The notes beneath the pieces were generated by a model, which saw only the letters and a list, made by a program, of their open reading frames with translations, searched no databases and was not told the DNA's origin. Shown piece by piece: positions 24,416 through 36,334 of a stretch of DNA of 64,000 nt (its first letter is position 1; each line of letters begins with the position of its first letter). Origin of the DNA: Lunularia cruciata (taxonomy: Eukaryota > Streptophyta > Marchantiopsida > Lunulariales > Lunulariaceae); contig OX419755.1 of the NCBI GenBank assembly GCA_948567375.1, positions 76,282,931-76,346,930 of the forward strand. The letters are read 5' to 3'. Position numbers and translations under genes: made by a program.

Positions 24416-26778
24416 TGTGACAACCCGGCAAATATCACTTTTGCGGTAATTAGGTAAGTAAAGTTCATTCCCATAGAGATACAAGTCAGAAATGTCCAAA
24501 TACAAAGTCAAACAGTAACAATTGTAGTTCTTCTTGGTTGCATCTTTAATCTCTTAGGTAGAAACCACACCCAAAAGAGAGTAACAAGCATTGATTTGCA
24601 GTCTTATCACAAATTCACACTCCTTAATCACAACTCCATCAAATCTTTCCAAACAATCTTGATTGTGATGATTCAGGCTCTCTCGAAAACAACACTTCAC
24701 TGCAAAACGACTTTGCCTCAAAATTGTGTTCCACCCTTCCACTGAAGGCACAACTTCCTCGATTGAAATTGCTTCACATCAACTTCGCACTACATTCCCA
24801 AATGTAGAATACTTCTAACACTACAATTCCTCCGAGATCTATCAAGACATTGCTTCGATTGCACTTCACTCAGGATCAAACACACAAAATGAAGATCAAG
24901 GCCATGGAATCCAACATCCAACAAGCACACTGACTTGCACTTTGAATTTCTCCAAACACTCACAAACACAATTAGAAAGCTGATACTCGGAATCAAGCTT
25001 AAGTGACGAGCACTGCTTCACAACACTTTGCTTTATCTATTCTCAGAATTATGAGCACTGAACAACAATTCTTTGCGAATGCCACTCTTAAGTAGTGAAG
25101 CAATCGACAGTTCTTACAACTATACTGTTCTACAACAACTCTTCTAACCTGCAGATCCAAAATGACAATGCACCTCTTCATATTTGCCTCTTCAAATCTC
25201 AAAACTGTTACTAGTCCGATCCAATGTCTACTTTGTCATTGGCTTTCAAACCTAAACCCGAAGTTATTTTACTTCTTACTGCTCTGTCCTCGGGTTTCAC
25301 AACTTCTAATTCTTCTACCAGATCCAACAATTTTCTTTCCTGATCTGAAACTCCACTAGTGGGTAACTTATCTAACTCCTTATCTCCCGACCCACTATTC
25401 TCTAATGTCTCAGTTGCTAACTCCAAAGTCATCTGCACTCCTACTCTGTCTACGTCGGGTTTGGCTCTAACATCCTTCCAAAGCTTGTCTATCTCCAACT
25501 TTACTAAGTCTAATCTAATCGTAATATTATCTTCTACTTCTAATATCTTCCTATCTACACAAGTCCTGAGACTTATGAACAATGCGTTCAAATCAGTATC
25601 TTTTGCCTGTCTTCACTTCGTCTCCTGCACCAACAATTTCAACTCGTGCAACCTCATTTCTTCAATCCAAACGCTGGCCTCTGTACTTAACATTGCGTTC
25701 ATCCTAAGGACAATCTCCTTCAATGGCTCCAATCGCATTTTTCTTTCTTGCTCCCAATCTGCAAGCCAATCCTTCCTGTACATCACCAACTCTGCTTTGA
25801 ACTCGGCTTTCATTGTTTCTTTCTCCTTCTCCTTCTGTTCAATCTTCTCCTCCTAATTACAAAGTAACTCTCGTAACCTCTCTTCTTCCCTATATCTTAC
25901 TGCCAACTCCCTCTACCAGAGTTGCTTCTTCTCTTCTACGCTCTCCATCACTCTATCGAGCTCTTGTTCCTTTGTTGCTACCCTTGCCATAGCATGGATA
26001 AGTTCTACTCTTGAATCAGCAAATTGCTGCTTCAAAATCTCATACTCTGCTACTTGTCTCTCCCTTGCTATGTCACTCTTCCTAACAAGCTCCTCTCAAT
26101 ATATCACTTCTCTCTTCAAGTATTCAATTACCTGAGTCTTCACTATTGCCTGTGCTCGCAGTACTTCACTTTCCTCCTTACCTTGGGTTATAATTTTCTT
26201 CAACTCCGAGTTCTCCTCTTCTAATCTCGATAAGACCTGCAAAATAGTCTTCACTTCTGGACAAGTTGACTGCATTTCCTTCTTCCAGTGCTCCAATTTC
26301 ACCAACAGTGGACACACGATCTCTCGTAGGTACTCCACTCCATCACTCACAACTACCTCCTCTTGCGTCACAATCTCCCTTCTCATTTCTTGTTTGCCCG
26401 ATACTCGCCTTCGTCTCTACAGTCTTCATATCGGAACTGATGCCTTGCTTCCTGAGCTTTCATTCACTTCTTCTTTTGCCTTACTTGGACCTACCTCACA
26501 CTTTGCCTTGCGTCTTGAACGAACTCCCCTCTGAAGTGTGATCTTCTTCTCTTTGGGCTCAGGTATCTCATCCTCCAACTTTGTGTTGTCCTCGGTCTCA
26601 ATCTCCGCTTGCACTTCTTCTTCCTCCTCTACAGCAGCTGGCACCATCGTCATTTCTCCACCTTCATTGCTGTCGCTACTCGTATCTCCACTTTGTAGCA
26701 TTAGCTCGGGTTCCTCCTCACATTTTGAGTCTTCGGACTTGCACTCGGCTTCACCTTCCGAGTCTCCATCTTCTGACT

Positions 26779-27471
26779 TGTAACACCCATTTGTGCATGT
26801 GTGTGGTATTGTGATATTTAGCTTGGTATTACAAGTACTTAAGAGATATTATTTATATAGAGATAAAGGATGGTTCTATATTAGTCATGGTTAGCTAAAG
26901 TTAGTCATAGCTAAGATAGAGTGGACCTTACTTTAGAGGAAGTAGAAAAGATGAGCACCACTATTTTGGATTTTAGTGTGTTGACTTGGTATTATTCCTA
27001 GGTGTTTGGCTTTGAGGAAAGAGTTGAGAACTCTTGGGCCTGCAAGCCTTTTTGTTTTGGATTCTTCTTTAGTCCAAGGATAGCCCATGTGAAGGAATCC
27101 TTGACTTAGTGGTTGGGTCAAGATAAGACCACATGCTTAGGGGAATATGCCCATGTGAATGGATATTCCTTTCTACTTTTTGACTTTACTTGACTTTTAG
27201 TCTAATAACTTGAGTTACTACGGTAATTAGTAACTTTGGTACGTAACTATTTCACAAGTATATAAACAAGGGGTGAGGAGGTACTCATCATCCTTTCATT
27301 TGCAACTATCTCTCTCTCATTGAGTTCTGTAGTGAGCAATGTCTTGAGTCTTGGAGTCTTGAGCCTTGGAGGAGTATGATGGAGTTGGGGTTCCTTGCCT
27401 TCTTAGTCCATGGTGCGCTACCATAATAGCCATCAGAGGTTCATCCTGAGTGAGAGACATGCCGGCTCACA
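26779..27471 (+). repeat. 5' LTR of A2
   Basis: 693 bp, TGTAACACCC...GCCGGCTCACA. TATA box TATATAAA at 27259-27266, followed by a CT-rich stretch (CTATCTCTCTCTCATTG). A second TATA-like TTTATATAGAG lies near 26849. Confidence 0.93.
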
Positions 27472-27475
27472 TTTT

Positions 27476-27493
27476 TGGTTCCGTTACCGGGAC
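27476..27493 (+). other. Primer binding site of A2
   Basis: TGGTTCCGTTACCGGGAC, four T after the LTR end. It resembles a tRNA-Asp PBS with changes at the CG after TGG and at the centre. Confidence 0.7.
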
Positions 27494-27512
27494 CTCTCTA
27501 TAAGGCAAGATA

Positions 27513-28802
27513 ATGTTCAGTGTTCAATTCTACATTAGGCAGAAGGAGGCTCTGAGAGCTCACTTGGAGAGAACATTAGGAGAGGAGAGGGCTGAACTAC
27601 TGTTAGAGAACCAAGATCCATTTGTATACCCTGTAGTTCATTATGATGTCTTTGAGGTGAATTTTTACATCTTGTACACATGAGAGGAATTGGAGAGATT
27701 GTGTGAGGTGGATTGCAGATTTTGGGGATTAAGGTGATTTTGGGCAAAATCTCAAGTTTGAGATCTGAACTTGAAATTTCTACACATGATAGCTTGGGTT
27801 ATCTTCCAGTTAGCACACTTGAAATTATTATCAGAGCTACTATGCGCACAGAGCTAGAAATTTTGAAAGTTGATAGGGTAAAGTGCTCCTGCAACTGCAT
27901 GCTCTCTGGAAAATTGTACAGAGTCTCCCATTTCTTCAATTTTCAGTGAATTGTACTGAAAATTTCCAAGAAAATTGAGTGCGTTGTATCCTACCTGCTG
28001 CCAGAAAAATTAGAGAGAGATCATTTTTTCACAAGGCGTATGAGTTTTTGAAGTGAGGGAGATGGTTTTCAGACCAAATCTGAAATTTGTGTACTGAATA
28101 GAAAGATGTCTAGGCCAAATGGCTCAATGAAAAGATCTGAAATTTTGCAAGGAAGAACACCCTAGAGTTGTGATCAAGTTTGTCAAATTTCAGAGGACTG
28201 TGATATACTAGTTGGGAGATTTGAGTGACATTGTGAGGAAGTGTCAATTCTGCAGAGTGGAGATCTCATGCATGAGAAGTTTGAGATCAACAAAAAGCAT
28301 GTTTGAGTGTTTAGATTCATCTTGGGAACATGGAGGGTCATCAAGAGTGGAAATTTAGATTATGCAAGGTTCCCCAAGGGTTTGAGGTGATTGTAGGGGT
28401 GGATTTGAGGAAAAGAGAGTTTACAATAGAATTTGAAGAGAGTGTTGAGAGGATCCAAAAACCTACACCACTTGGAGGAAAGAGTGAGTCTAAGTGCTTT
28501 CTATGTAGAGAGAAGGGACATAAGGCAAGTTCATGTCCATTGAACTTTGAGAGCAAGAGATTGAGGGAAAGGAGAGGCTTACTTGGCTTGGGTTTGCATG
28601 TTGGACCTTCTCACCAAGATTAGGAGGGAGAAGATCTAAGACCAAGGAGTTATGTGAGGTTTGTGGAGTGGAAGGACTTCCAAAAGGACATGAGTGTAGT
28701 GGAGTAAAAGCACTTTTTGAGACTTTGGTGAAGGATCTTGGAGAGAGTCTTAGTACAGCTACAGAAATACTACTACCTTCATCAGCTAGTTCTCAAGATT
28801 AG
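27513..28802 (+). pseudogene. Extra ORF between PBS and gag (ORF0), A2
   Basis: ATG at 27513, 20 bp after the PBS, opens FSVQFYIRQKEALRAHLER with a helical, charged N terminus (GEERAELLLENQ). An in-frame TGA follows YILYT; the same TGA stands in A1. Further blocks: 27713-27949, the region 28080-28330 (broken), then 28330-28623 with the zinc knuckle CFLCREKGHKASSCP (C-X2-C-X4-H-X4-C), and CEVCGVEGLPKGHEC near 28650-28700. It ends before gag at 29031. Possibly an RNA-binding accessory protein (inference from the zinc knuckle). Confidence 0.6.
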
Positions 28803-29030
28803 GGATGGAGATCATCTTTCAACTTATGGATAAACTATCCATGAGAGTTAGATTAATATGCACTCTAGGATTTGATGTTGCTAAAGAAATCTTGGAGCAA
28901 CTTGAACCTTTTGTGTTCCCTAGAGTGGATTATTCTCAGATGGTGTTAGTCATGTATATACTTTATTAGTAATAGAGTGAGAGAAAAGAAAAGAAAAAAA
29001 AATTGAGAGAAAGAAAGATAGTGAGAGGTT

Positions 29031-30905
29031 ATGATGGGGAAACTTTCGGTTTTCTTTGGCAAGGATGGAGAAGATGTGGAGGCCTTTGTGAGAGACTTCA
29101 AGAGAGCTTGCATAGGAAACAATGAGAGGAGGAAGAATGAGTGGGCCTCATTATTACCAGATTTCTTTGAGGATGTAGCACTTACATGGTATGAGTCAGA
29201 ATACCAAAAGAGAGAGAGGAGAGATAGGGAAGAAGAGTCTTGGGAGACTTTGACTTCAGCACTCATTGAGAAATTTCTTCCTGATGAGAGTTATGAGAGT
29301 TATGAGAGATTGATGAGTGAGGTTACATTTCTCAAACAAGGAGAAGGAGAGAAAGTGAGAGTCTATGTGGAAAGAGTGGAAAAGTTAGAGTCCAAATTTC
29401 ACACAGTGTTGAGGAAGGGTGGGGATGATGTGGAGACTACAATGATTGGCATAGGGGCCATGCTCACCAAGAATTTTGTGGGAGGGTTGAGATCACAAAT
29501 TAGAAGCAAGGTGAGATATGAGAAACCTTCTTCCAAGGTTGAAGCTATCAAGATCGCAATTCGTATGGAGGAGAGTTTGGAAGGGGATGAGAGTGATTTG
29601 GTGGTGAAGGAGGTTGTGCATCCTCCTCAAGGCTACAAGTATGGTGGAACTTCTGATACTTTGGTGACAAGGGTTGCACCACAAGTAGTAGTTGCTCCAG
29701 TTCTTGCACTTCCACCAAAAGATCCACTCCAAACCATCACAGAACAACTTGTGGATCTCAAGATCAATGTGGTGCAACTATGGGAGAAGAGAGAGGTGGA
29801 TCAGAATGTAGGGAGAGGGCCTAGGAGTTATGGAAACTATCCATATAGAGGAGGCCAACCAGCCAACAATTTCAATGATAGAAATTGTTTTGGTTGTGGA
29901 GGAAGAGGGCATATCCAAAGGAATTGCCCAAATTCCACTTACCATGGAAGAAGGGGTTATGAGGGAGCCAATAGAGGGAAAGAGGGAGGTAGCAAAACCC
30001 AAGTGGCTCCTAATCCCAACAAAGGTAAGGGGATAGCATCCATAGATGTGGTTGAGAGTAAGTATGAGAAGGGAGAGTGCTCAAACTCCAAGGGTCTTAA
30101 TTTGGAGCTTTTGGCACAAGAGAAGAAGAGAGCTCGTTTTGCAGAGGATGTTCACTCTTCTCAAGGATTTACTTCAAGCAAGGATACTCCTATGTCTACT
30201 AGGAGCACTTGCACCTCAACACCATCAACAACAAAGATTCTAAGGAAGAAGTTGGGGATGGAGGACTTCTTGATCTCAAAGCAACAATGGAACTACAATG
30301 TGTTGGAGGATGTTGGTAGTCACAAGGCTAACATCACAATGGGCCAATTAATTGCTTTGAACCCTACCTTGAGAAAGGAGCTTAGAGGTGGTTTGAGTTC
30401 TACAAGGAGCAAGAAGAAGAAGAAGGCAAAAGTTCCAATATCAATGGGGGTGGTGGATGCCAAGCCAGCACCATGGGAGGCTTGTGAATATGCCTCCAAG
30501 ATTGATGTGAGAGTGAATGGTCACAACATCAAGGATGCATTGGTTGATGGAGGATCAGCAGTGAATGCCATGTCAGAAAGGTTGATGAAGAAGTAGGGTA
30601 TGATACCCTCAAGACCTTCAACATTTGTGGTGAGCATGGCAAACAAGCAACAAGTTCGACCAGTAGGGGTGATGGATAAAGTGGTAGTTTCAATTATGGG
30701 AGTTCAAAATCTCATGACTTTCCAAGTCTTGAAGGATTCAAGCTATGACTTACTTCTTGGGAGGCCATGGTTGAGAGCAGCACGCACAACTGATCGATGG
30801 CACAAAGAGTACTTGAGGATTGGGCCATCAAACCATAGAGTCACAGTTCCTGTGACTAACACCACCAACACTTCACATTCAGATACACCATCTTCTGATT
30901 ATTGA
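29031..30905 (+). pseudogene. Family A gag and protease (A2)
   Basis: Frame opens at ATG 29031 (MGKLSVFFGKDGEDVEAF) and stays open for 521 codons. Capsid-like region: FVRDFKRACIGNNERR, ALTWYESEYQ, LTSALIEKFLP, VRVYVERVEKLESKF, FVGGLRSQIRSK. CCHC zinc knuckle CFGCGGRGHIQRNCP from residue 286. Then a Lys/Ser-rich linker and the protease active-site region ALVDGGSAVNAM (Asp at residue 506). A TAG at 30594-30596 follows LMKK, in the middle of the protease; reading continues in the same frame with MIPSRPSTFVV and LLLGRPWLRAA to a TGA at 30903 (TGG in A3). Pol follows in the same frame, so the parent made one gag-pol polyprotein. Confidence 0.9.
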
Positions 30906-31139
30906 GAATCAAATTCTGAAGAAGGAGCTTCAGGTGTGGACACAAGCATGGAAGAGGAGACTTCCACGGAGGAGGATGAATCTGAATCTGATTCAGATGT
31001 GTATCCTTTGTGTGCTATGGATTTTGCACCTAAGCCAGAGGTTTTGAAGGACCCAAATAAATCACCATTGACACTTGAGGAGGTAGAGAGAAGGTAAGCT
31101 ACCCTCAAGTATGGTCCAAATGTTACCAAGGAGGAGAAG

Positions 31140-33867
31140 GTGAGATTTGAGGAGATTTTCCGCAAGTTCATCCATGTGTTTGCTTTTAGTTACAAGGATT
31201 TGAAAGAAGTCACCTTGGAGGAGCACAAGATAGAGGTGGAGTCACATTCAAGACCAATCCGCCAAAAGCAACGTTGCATTAGCCCACCAATATCTTTGGT
31301 TGTGAAGGAGGAGATGGATAAGCTCAAGGAGGCTGGATTTATCTTTGAGGTGGAGAATTCAGAATGGGTGTCTCCAATTGTCATTGTGAAGAAAAAGAAT
31401 GGCAAGCTTTGGGTATGTGTAGATTACAAGAAGCTCAATGTTGTTACCAAGAAGGGCTACTATCCATTTCCGTTCGTTGATGAGATCTTGGAGGAGGTTG
31501 CAAGTCATGAGAGGTACAGTTTTGGAGATGGTTATAGTGGATACAACCAAATCAAGATTGCACCAGAGCATCAACAACTCACCACATTCACCACACCTTG
31601 GGGAACTTACGCTTTCAAGGTCATGCTTTTTGGGCTTTGCAATGCTCCAGCCACATTCCAATGGTTCATGAACAAGGTATTTGAACCTTTTATTGGGAAA
31701 TTTGTGAGAGACTTCATTGATGACTTTTGTGTTTATGGGAGAAAGGAGGAGTACTTTGAGCACCTAATCAAAGTCTTGCAATGCTTGAATGAGGCAAATG
31801 CATCACTCAACCTAGAGAAGTGCATTTTTGGATGTGAAGAAGGTCTAATTTTGGGGCACATCATCTCCAAGGATGGAATAGCAATTGATCCTGAGAAGGT
31901 GAGGAAAATCTCAGACCTTCCATTCCCTTCAAGCTTGACAAAGTTATGCCAATTCTTGGGGATGGTTGGGTACTATAGGAGGTTCATCTTCTCATTTTCC
32001 AACAAAGCTTATGCATTGACCATCTACATGAAGAAGGGTGTAGATTACATGGTGATTTTGGAAGACAAGGAGGCTCTCAAAGCTTTTGAGGAGCTCAAGC
32101 AATCCTTTGTTGTAGCTCCAATTCTTGCTAAACCTGATTGGAGTAAGCCTTTCATCCTCTACACTGATGCTTCTAATGTAGCTATAGGATGCACTCTTAG
32201 TCAATTAGACCAAGATGGGCATGATCATCCATTAGCTTATGCTAGTAGGCATATGGTTTCAGCAGAGAAGAACTACTCTGTCATGGAGAGAGAAGGGTTG
32301 GCAGTGATCTTTGGTCTCAAGAAGTTCAGACACTACTTGATTGGAGGGAAAGCCACCATTGTCACGGATCACAAGGCTTTGAAGTACATCTTCAACAAGC
32401 CTAATGTTGAAGGGAGACTAGCAAGGTGGATGATACTCTTGTCTGAGTATGACTACACCATTGAGGATAGGCCAGGAAAGAAACATGCAAATGCTGATTT
32501 GTTATCTAGAGCCTATGATCATAATGGAGATGAGCCAATGGATGATTCCTTCCTGGATGAGGAGCTCATGACAATCTCAGTCACTCAAGAGGTTCCAATG
32601 GAGTACAAGGAGATTGTGGATTTTGTGACAAGAGGTAACTATCCAGAAGGGATGCATGCTAGGGAGAGGAAGGCCCTTGCAGCAAGATCTAGACCTTACA
32701 CAATGGTGGAGGATATTCTTTTTCACCAAGGAGCAGATGGTCTACTTCGAAGAGTAGTGGGTAAGGAAGAGTCTATCCTACTCATAAAGGAGTTTCATGA
32801 AGGTTTAGTATGTGGAGGACACTTTGCAGGAAAGGTGATTGCTTTCAAGATTCTAGATGCAGGTTACCATTGGAGAGGGATTTTCAAGGATTGTCTTGAT
32901 TATTGCAAAACTTGTCATGTTTGTCAAGCTTTTGCTAGAAAGTCTACATCCACTCCACCACTTAGATCAATTCCATTACTAGGACCTTTTGTGAAGTGGG
33001 GAATTGATTTTGTAGGTCCTCTCAATAGAACCCCAAGGAACAATTGGTACATTGTGGTAGTTACTGATTACCTTACCAAGTGGGTTGACGCTAGACCATT
33101 GAGGGACAAGAATGAAGACAAAGTGGGTAGATTTCTTTATGAATGCATTATCACTAGGTTTGGATGCCCTTTGGAGTTGGTTTCTGATAGAGGAGGAGAG
33201 TTTACAAGAAGCATTACTACAGCCATGCTACAACATTTCTCTATCACACATAGAGTAACTACATCCTATAAGCCAAATTCCAATGGCTTGGCAGAGAGAA
33301 CCAATCAGACCTTGTGCATGATGTTGGCCAAAGATGCAGAAATGGAGGGGGCAAAACATCATTGGGACAAGAGGATTCATGCAGTTTTGTGGAAGTATAA
33401 GACAACCATGAAGACTTCTACGGGATATTCTCCATTTCAATTGGTGTATGGTATTGAGTCTACCTTACCTATTCACTTTGATCTTCCTACCTTCCAAAGC
33501 ATTCATATGAGATTGAAGAAAGCACAAGGAGGTGATGCAGAGAAGTCAAGGAATGATCAACTCATGGAGTTGGAAGAGGCAAGAGCAGTTGCTATGGTTC
33601 GAGTGGAGCAAGCCCAAAGGAAACAAAAGGAGGGCTGACAAGAGGTAAGGCAAGAAGAAGGTGGAGCCTTTCAAAGAAGGTGATTGGGTAATGTTGTTTG
33701 ATTCCATTCGATTCAAGAGAGTGCAAAAGAAGTTTTTGCCTAAGTACTTTGGACCTTTCATAGTAGAGAAGGTGTGGGGCAATTACACCTATGATCTCAA
33801 GGAGTTGGGAGGAAGACACTTTGAGAGGATTAACCATGATAAGTTGAAGATGTACCATAGAAGGTAG
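31140..33867 (+). pseudogene. Family A pol: RT, RNase H, integrase (A2)
   Basis: Open for 832 codons in the same frame as gag; a TAA near 31096 separates them. RT: WVCVDYKKLNV, DGYSGYNQIKIAP, FGLCNAPATFQ, catalytic FIDD near 31713. RNase H: LYTDASNVAIG, AVIFGLKKFRHYL, VTDHKALKYIF, HANADLLSRA. Integrase: zinc-binding HFAGKVIAF...CKTCHVCQ, core WGIDFVGP, VSDRGGEF, NGLAERTNQ (D, D, E all present). A small deletion near 33637 gives a TGA and shifts frame; the last block 33661-33867 (VEPFKEGDWVMLF, INHDKLKMYHRR) is in another frame. No chromodomain is evident. Confidence 0.92.
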
Positions 33868-33902
33868 AGAGGCCTTCACTTTGAGGACAAAGTGAAAACT
33901 TA

Positions 33903-34607
33903 GTCCGGGGGTAAATGTAACACCCATTTGTGCATGTGTGTGGTATTGTGATATTTAGCTTGGTATTACAAGTACTTAAGAGATATTATTTATATAGAGA
34001 TAAAGGATGGTTCTATATTAGTCATGGTTAGCTAAAGTTAGACATAGCTAAGATAGAGGGGACCTTACTTTAGAGGAAGTAGAAAAGATGAGCACCACTA
34101 TTTTGGATTTTAGTATGTTGACTTGGTATTATTCCTAGGTGTTTGGCTTTGAGGAAAGAGTTGAGAACTCTTGGGCCTGCAAGCCTTTTTGTTTTGGATT
34201 CTTCTTTAGTCCAAGGATAACCCATGTGAAGGAATCCTTGACTTAGTGGTTGTGTCAAGATAAGACCACATGCTTAGGGGAATATGCCCATGTGAATGGA
34301 TATTCCTTTCTACTTTTTGACTTTACTTGACTTTTAGTCTAGTAACTTGAGTTACTACGGTAATTAGTAACTTTGGTACGTAACTATTTCACAAGTATAT
34401 AAACAAGGGGTGAGGAGGTACTCATCATCCTTTCATTTGCAACTATCTCTCTCTCATTGAGTTCTCTAGTGAGCAATGTCTTGAGTCTTGGAGTGTTAGC
34501 CTTGGAGGAGTATGATGGAGTTGGGGTTCCTTGCCTTCTTAGTCCATGGTGCGCTACCATAATAGCCATCAGAGGTTCATCCTGAGTGAGAGATAGGCCG
34601 GCTCACA
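33903..34607 (+). repeat. Polypurine tract and 3' LTR of A2
   Basis: PPT-like GTCCGGGGGTAAA at 33903-33915, then the 692-bp LTR 33916-34607. LTR ends GGCCGGCTCACA, followed by the second TSD copy GACT. Confidence 0.9.
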
Positions 34608-36034
34608 GACTCAATCACCACCATGCCTCCCTTGGGTTTCCTTTCTTGGTCTTCCGAGGTTTTGTCTTGTCTTTGGCTTTGGCTTGCCAACTTTGTTTCT
34701 TTGATTTTGGAGTACTCGTTTCTATCTCCACATTCTTCCCCGTCTTCTTGTAGTACTCGTCTGTGCTTTGGATTTGAAGGATGTATTGCTGCTCCTCTAC
34801 ATCGACTTCTCTTCTTAAGTTGGGATGGAAATGCGACACCATTCAAGTTTGCTCTGCCAAGTTGAGCAAATTCAACCCAAGATAAAAGTGTGCTGCAAAT
34901 AGCATGATGTAATGTGGAGGCAACTTATCCCGCAAATTCCACACCATTTTTTGCGTCCTTCCATGGAAGCACCTCAGCCAATTGATTGGTTCTCTTGCAA
35001 ACAATTTGTGAAAGAACACCGCTTGGTGTTTCATCACATACGTCGTTCTCTCCGGCTTCAAGATGGCCATGAGAGCACTCACGATCCCTCTCTTCACTGA
35101 ATCCTTGTAACTCTCAACCTTATATCCATTCTTTGTCCGCTTTGATGAGAATGCATCCCTTACTTCTTGGGTTTCTTTGGCTATCTCTCCCTTCTCCAAG
35201 AACGTGGCACCCTGCTCTGTGCTTGCCTTTTTTTCCAAGTTCTAATCTCCAATCCGACTCTATCCTGCAAGCCGGATGTCCTCTCTTCCCTTCTTCCTCG
35301 GGCCCATCGAGACACTTGCTCTCGATGATCTCAATCATGAAACTTGGAAAACTAACATTCCAATTCCATGCCAAGAATGTAATCTGAAGTTGGCTCAAGA
35401 CTTCAATTCTTGCGATTACGTCTAACCTCCAAATCGCATGATTCCTCACTGTCAATTTGGAGTTCTTCTTTCCTCCTCCCATCTCTCCTGCTTTCTCACT
35501 ATCTCTTGGTTTCACTCTCTTGACTTCTCCCTCACACACTAGCGCATCTTCAACTCTATTTCCCTTCCTACAATCATCTGCAGGATGACTTCTCAACGGC
35601 AAAGGAAAATTGCTCGACATTGCTTCATCGCGAGCTTGATTTTTATAGAGTTGCACTTTCTTTGTCTTTCTTCAATTTGAGGTTCTACCAAGAAATCACA
35701 CCTCTTGCATGCACCTATTATTGTCAATCGTTCTTCACGCATATGGGCCGCCAATTTTGAACAGTCCCTTCTTGAATTTCTCATCTCAACGAAAGGTTGT
35801 TAGACTGTCTTTGCCTTGAGTTGAGCTCCCCCGATGCAAAGACTCCTTACTTTGTATTGTATGCTGACAGGGCATTTCCGAGTACTTTGCCTTATGACCC
35901 AAAGTCACTTTACTTTGGGTTTCATCCCAAAGACTCTTTTCTTTGCCTTCTTTAGCCATACATGCACAATCCGACTTCTCTATACACTTCTTCTTCTCTA
36001 TTTTGAGAAAAACAAAAAATGTGGGCACCATAGG

Positions 36035-36334
36035 GGGCCTTTGAGAGAGTGCAGTTCACACCTGGTGCTATCTTATTGGATAACTAGAGGGGAATTTTCC
36101 ATTTGGTGAGACTTTCAAGGAAGGTCTATACACCATAGAGAGTATGTTAGACTCTAATGTATAGCCCTTCATGTTAGAGAGGGTTGTAGTAGTCGGTCTG
36201 GAGTTATGGAAGACCAATGTGGAGAGGTGACCATTTCAAATCTAGACATCTCTAGGTGGTGGTTTGACACAGTACATCACACGTGGAGAGCTTGTTGTTT
36301 AGGTTCAGCTTGGTCATCCGACTGATAGCTTGGT
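36035..36334 (+). repeat. 300-bp direct duplication, right copy
   Basis: Second copy of 24116-24415. It begins with GGCCTTTGAGAG just after the end of C-LTR4 and runs into unique family D sequence after GATAGCTTGGT. Confidence 0.88.

Larger units (their letters stand above)
26779..34607 (+). mobile_element. Ty3/gypsy element A2 (family A), nearly complete
   Basis: 7829 bp: 5' LTR 26779-27471, PBS 27476-27493, ORF0, gag-pol, PPT 33903-33915, 3' LTR 33916-34607. The 4-bp TSD GACT is at 26775-26778 and 34608-34611. The empty site is readable in homologous C LTRs (near 4490, 39190 and 50278). The LTRs look about 98-99% identical. The domains and YxDD variant place it with non-chromodomain plant gypsy elements (OTA-like; inference). 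It carries only a few disabling changes and is the best reference for family A here. Confidence 0.95.
25211..35620 (-). pseudogene. LTR-encoded coiled-coil protein remnant (C-LTR4)
   Basis: About 2.58 kb of coding sequence once A2 is removed. The N-terminal block runs from ATG 35620 (SSNFPLPLRSHPADD) down to 34608, with FLAWNWNVSFPS, NGYKVESYKDSVKRGI, VWNLRDKLPPHY and LQIQSTDEYYKKTGKN. Right of the A2 break the rest continues from 26778: LQSGDTSSDSNEGGEM, then coiled coil (HWKKEMQSTCPE, SRLEEENSELKKI, MYRKDWLADWEQERK, DRKILEVEDNITIRL), ending SGLGLKANDKVDIGSD. Several stops and frameshifts. A2 entered the basic linker between the N-terminal domain and the coiled coil. Confidence 0.75.
24416..36032 (-). 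mobile_element. Solo LTR of family C (C-LTR4) holding A2
   Basis: Minus-strand LTR from TATGGTGCCCAC at 36032 to GTTGTCACA at 24416. Removing the nested A2 (7829 bp plus 4-bp TSD) leaves 3784 bp, the standard C-LTR length. There is no 5-bp TSD. Instead the 300-bp host duplication abuts both ends (with about 2-3 extra G on the right). The first bases read TATGG instead of TGTGG. Confidence 0.85.

Noticed and set aside
25359..25856. Open frames opposite the coiled-coil ORF (also at 3073-3342, 37907-38378, 48872-49378)
   Set aside because: They are antisense shadows of the repetitive Lys/Glu-rich coiled-coil codons. They recur in every copy only because the sense strand does, and encode Ser/Leu-rich low-complexity peptides.
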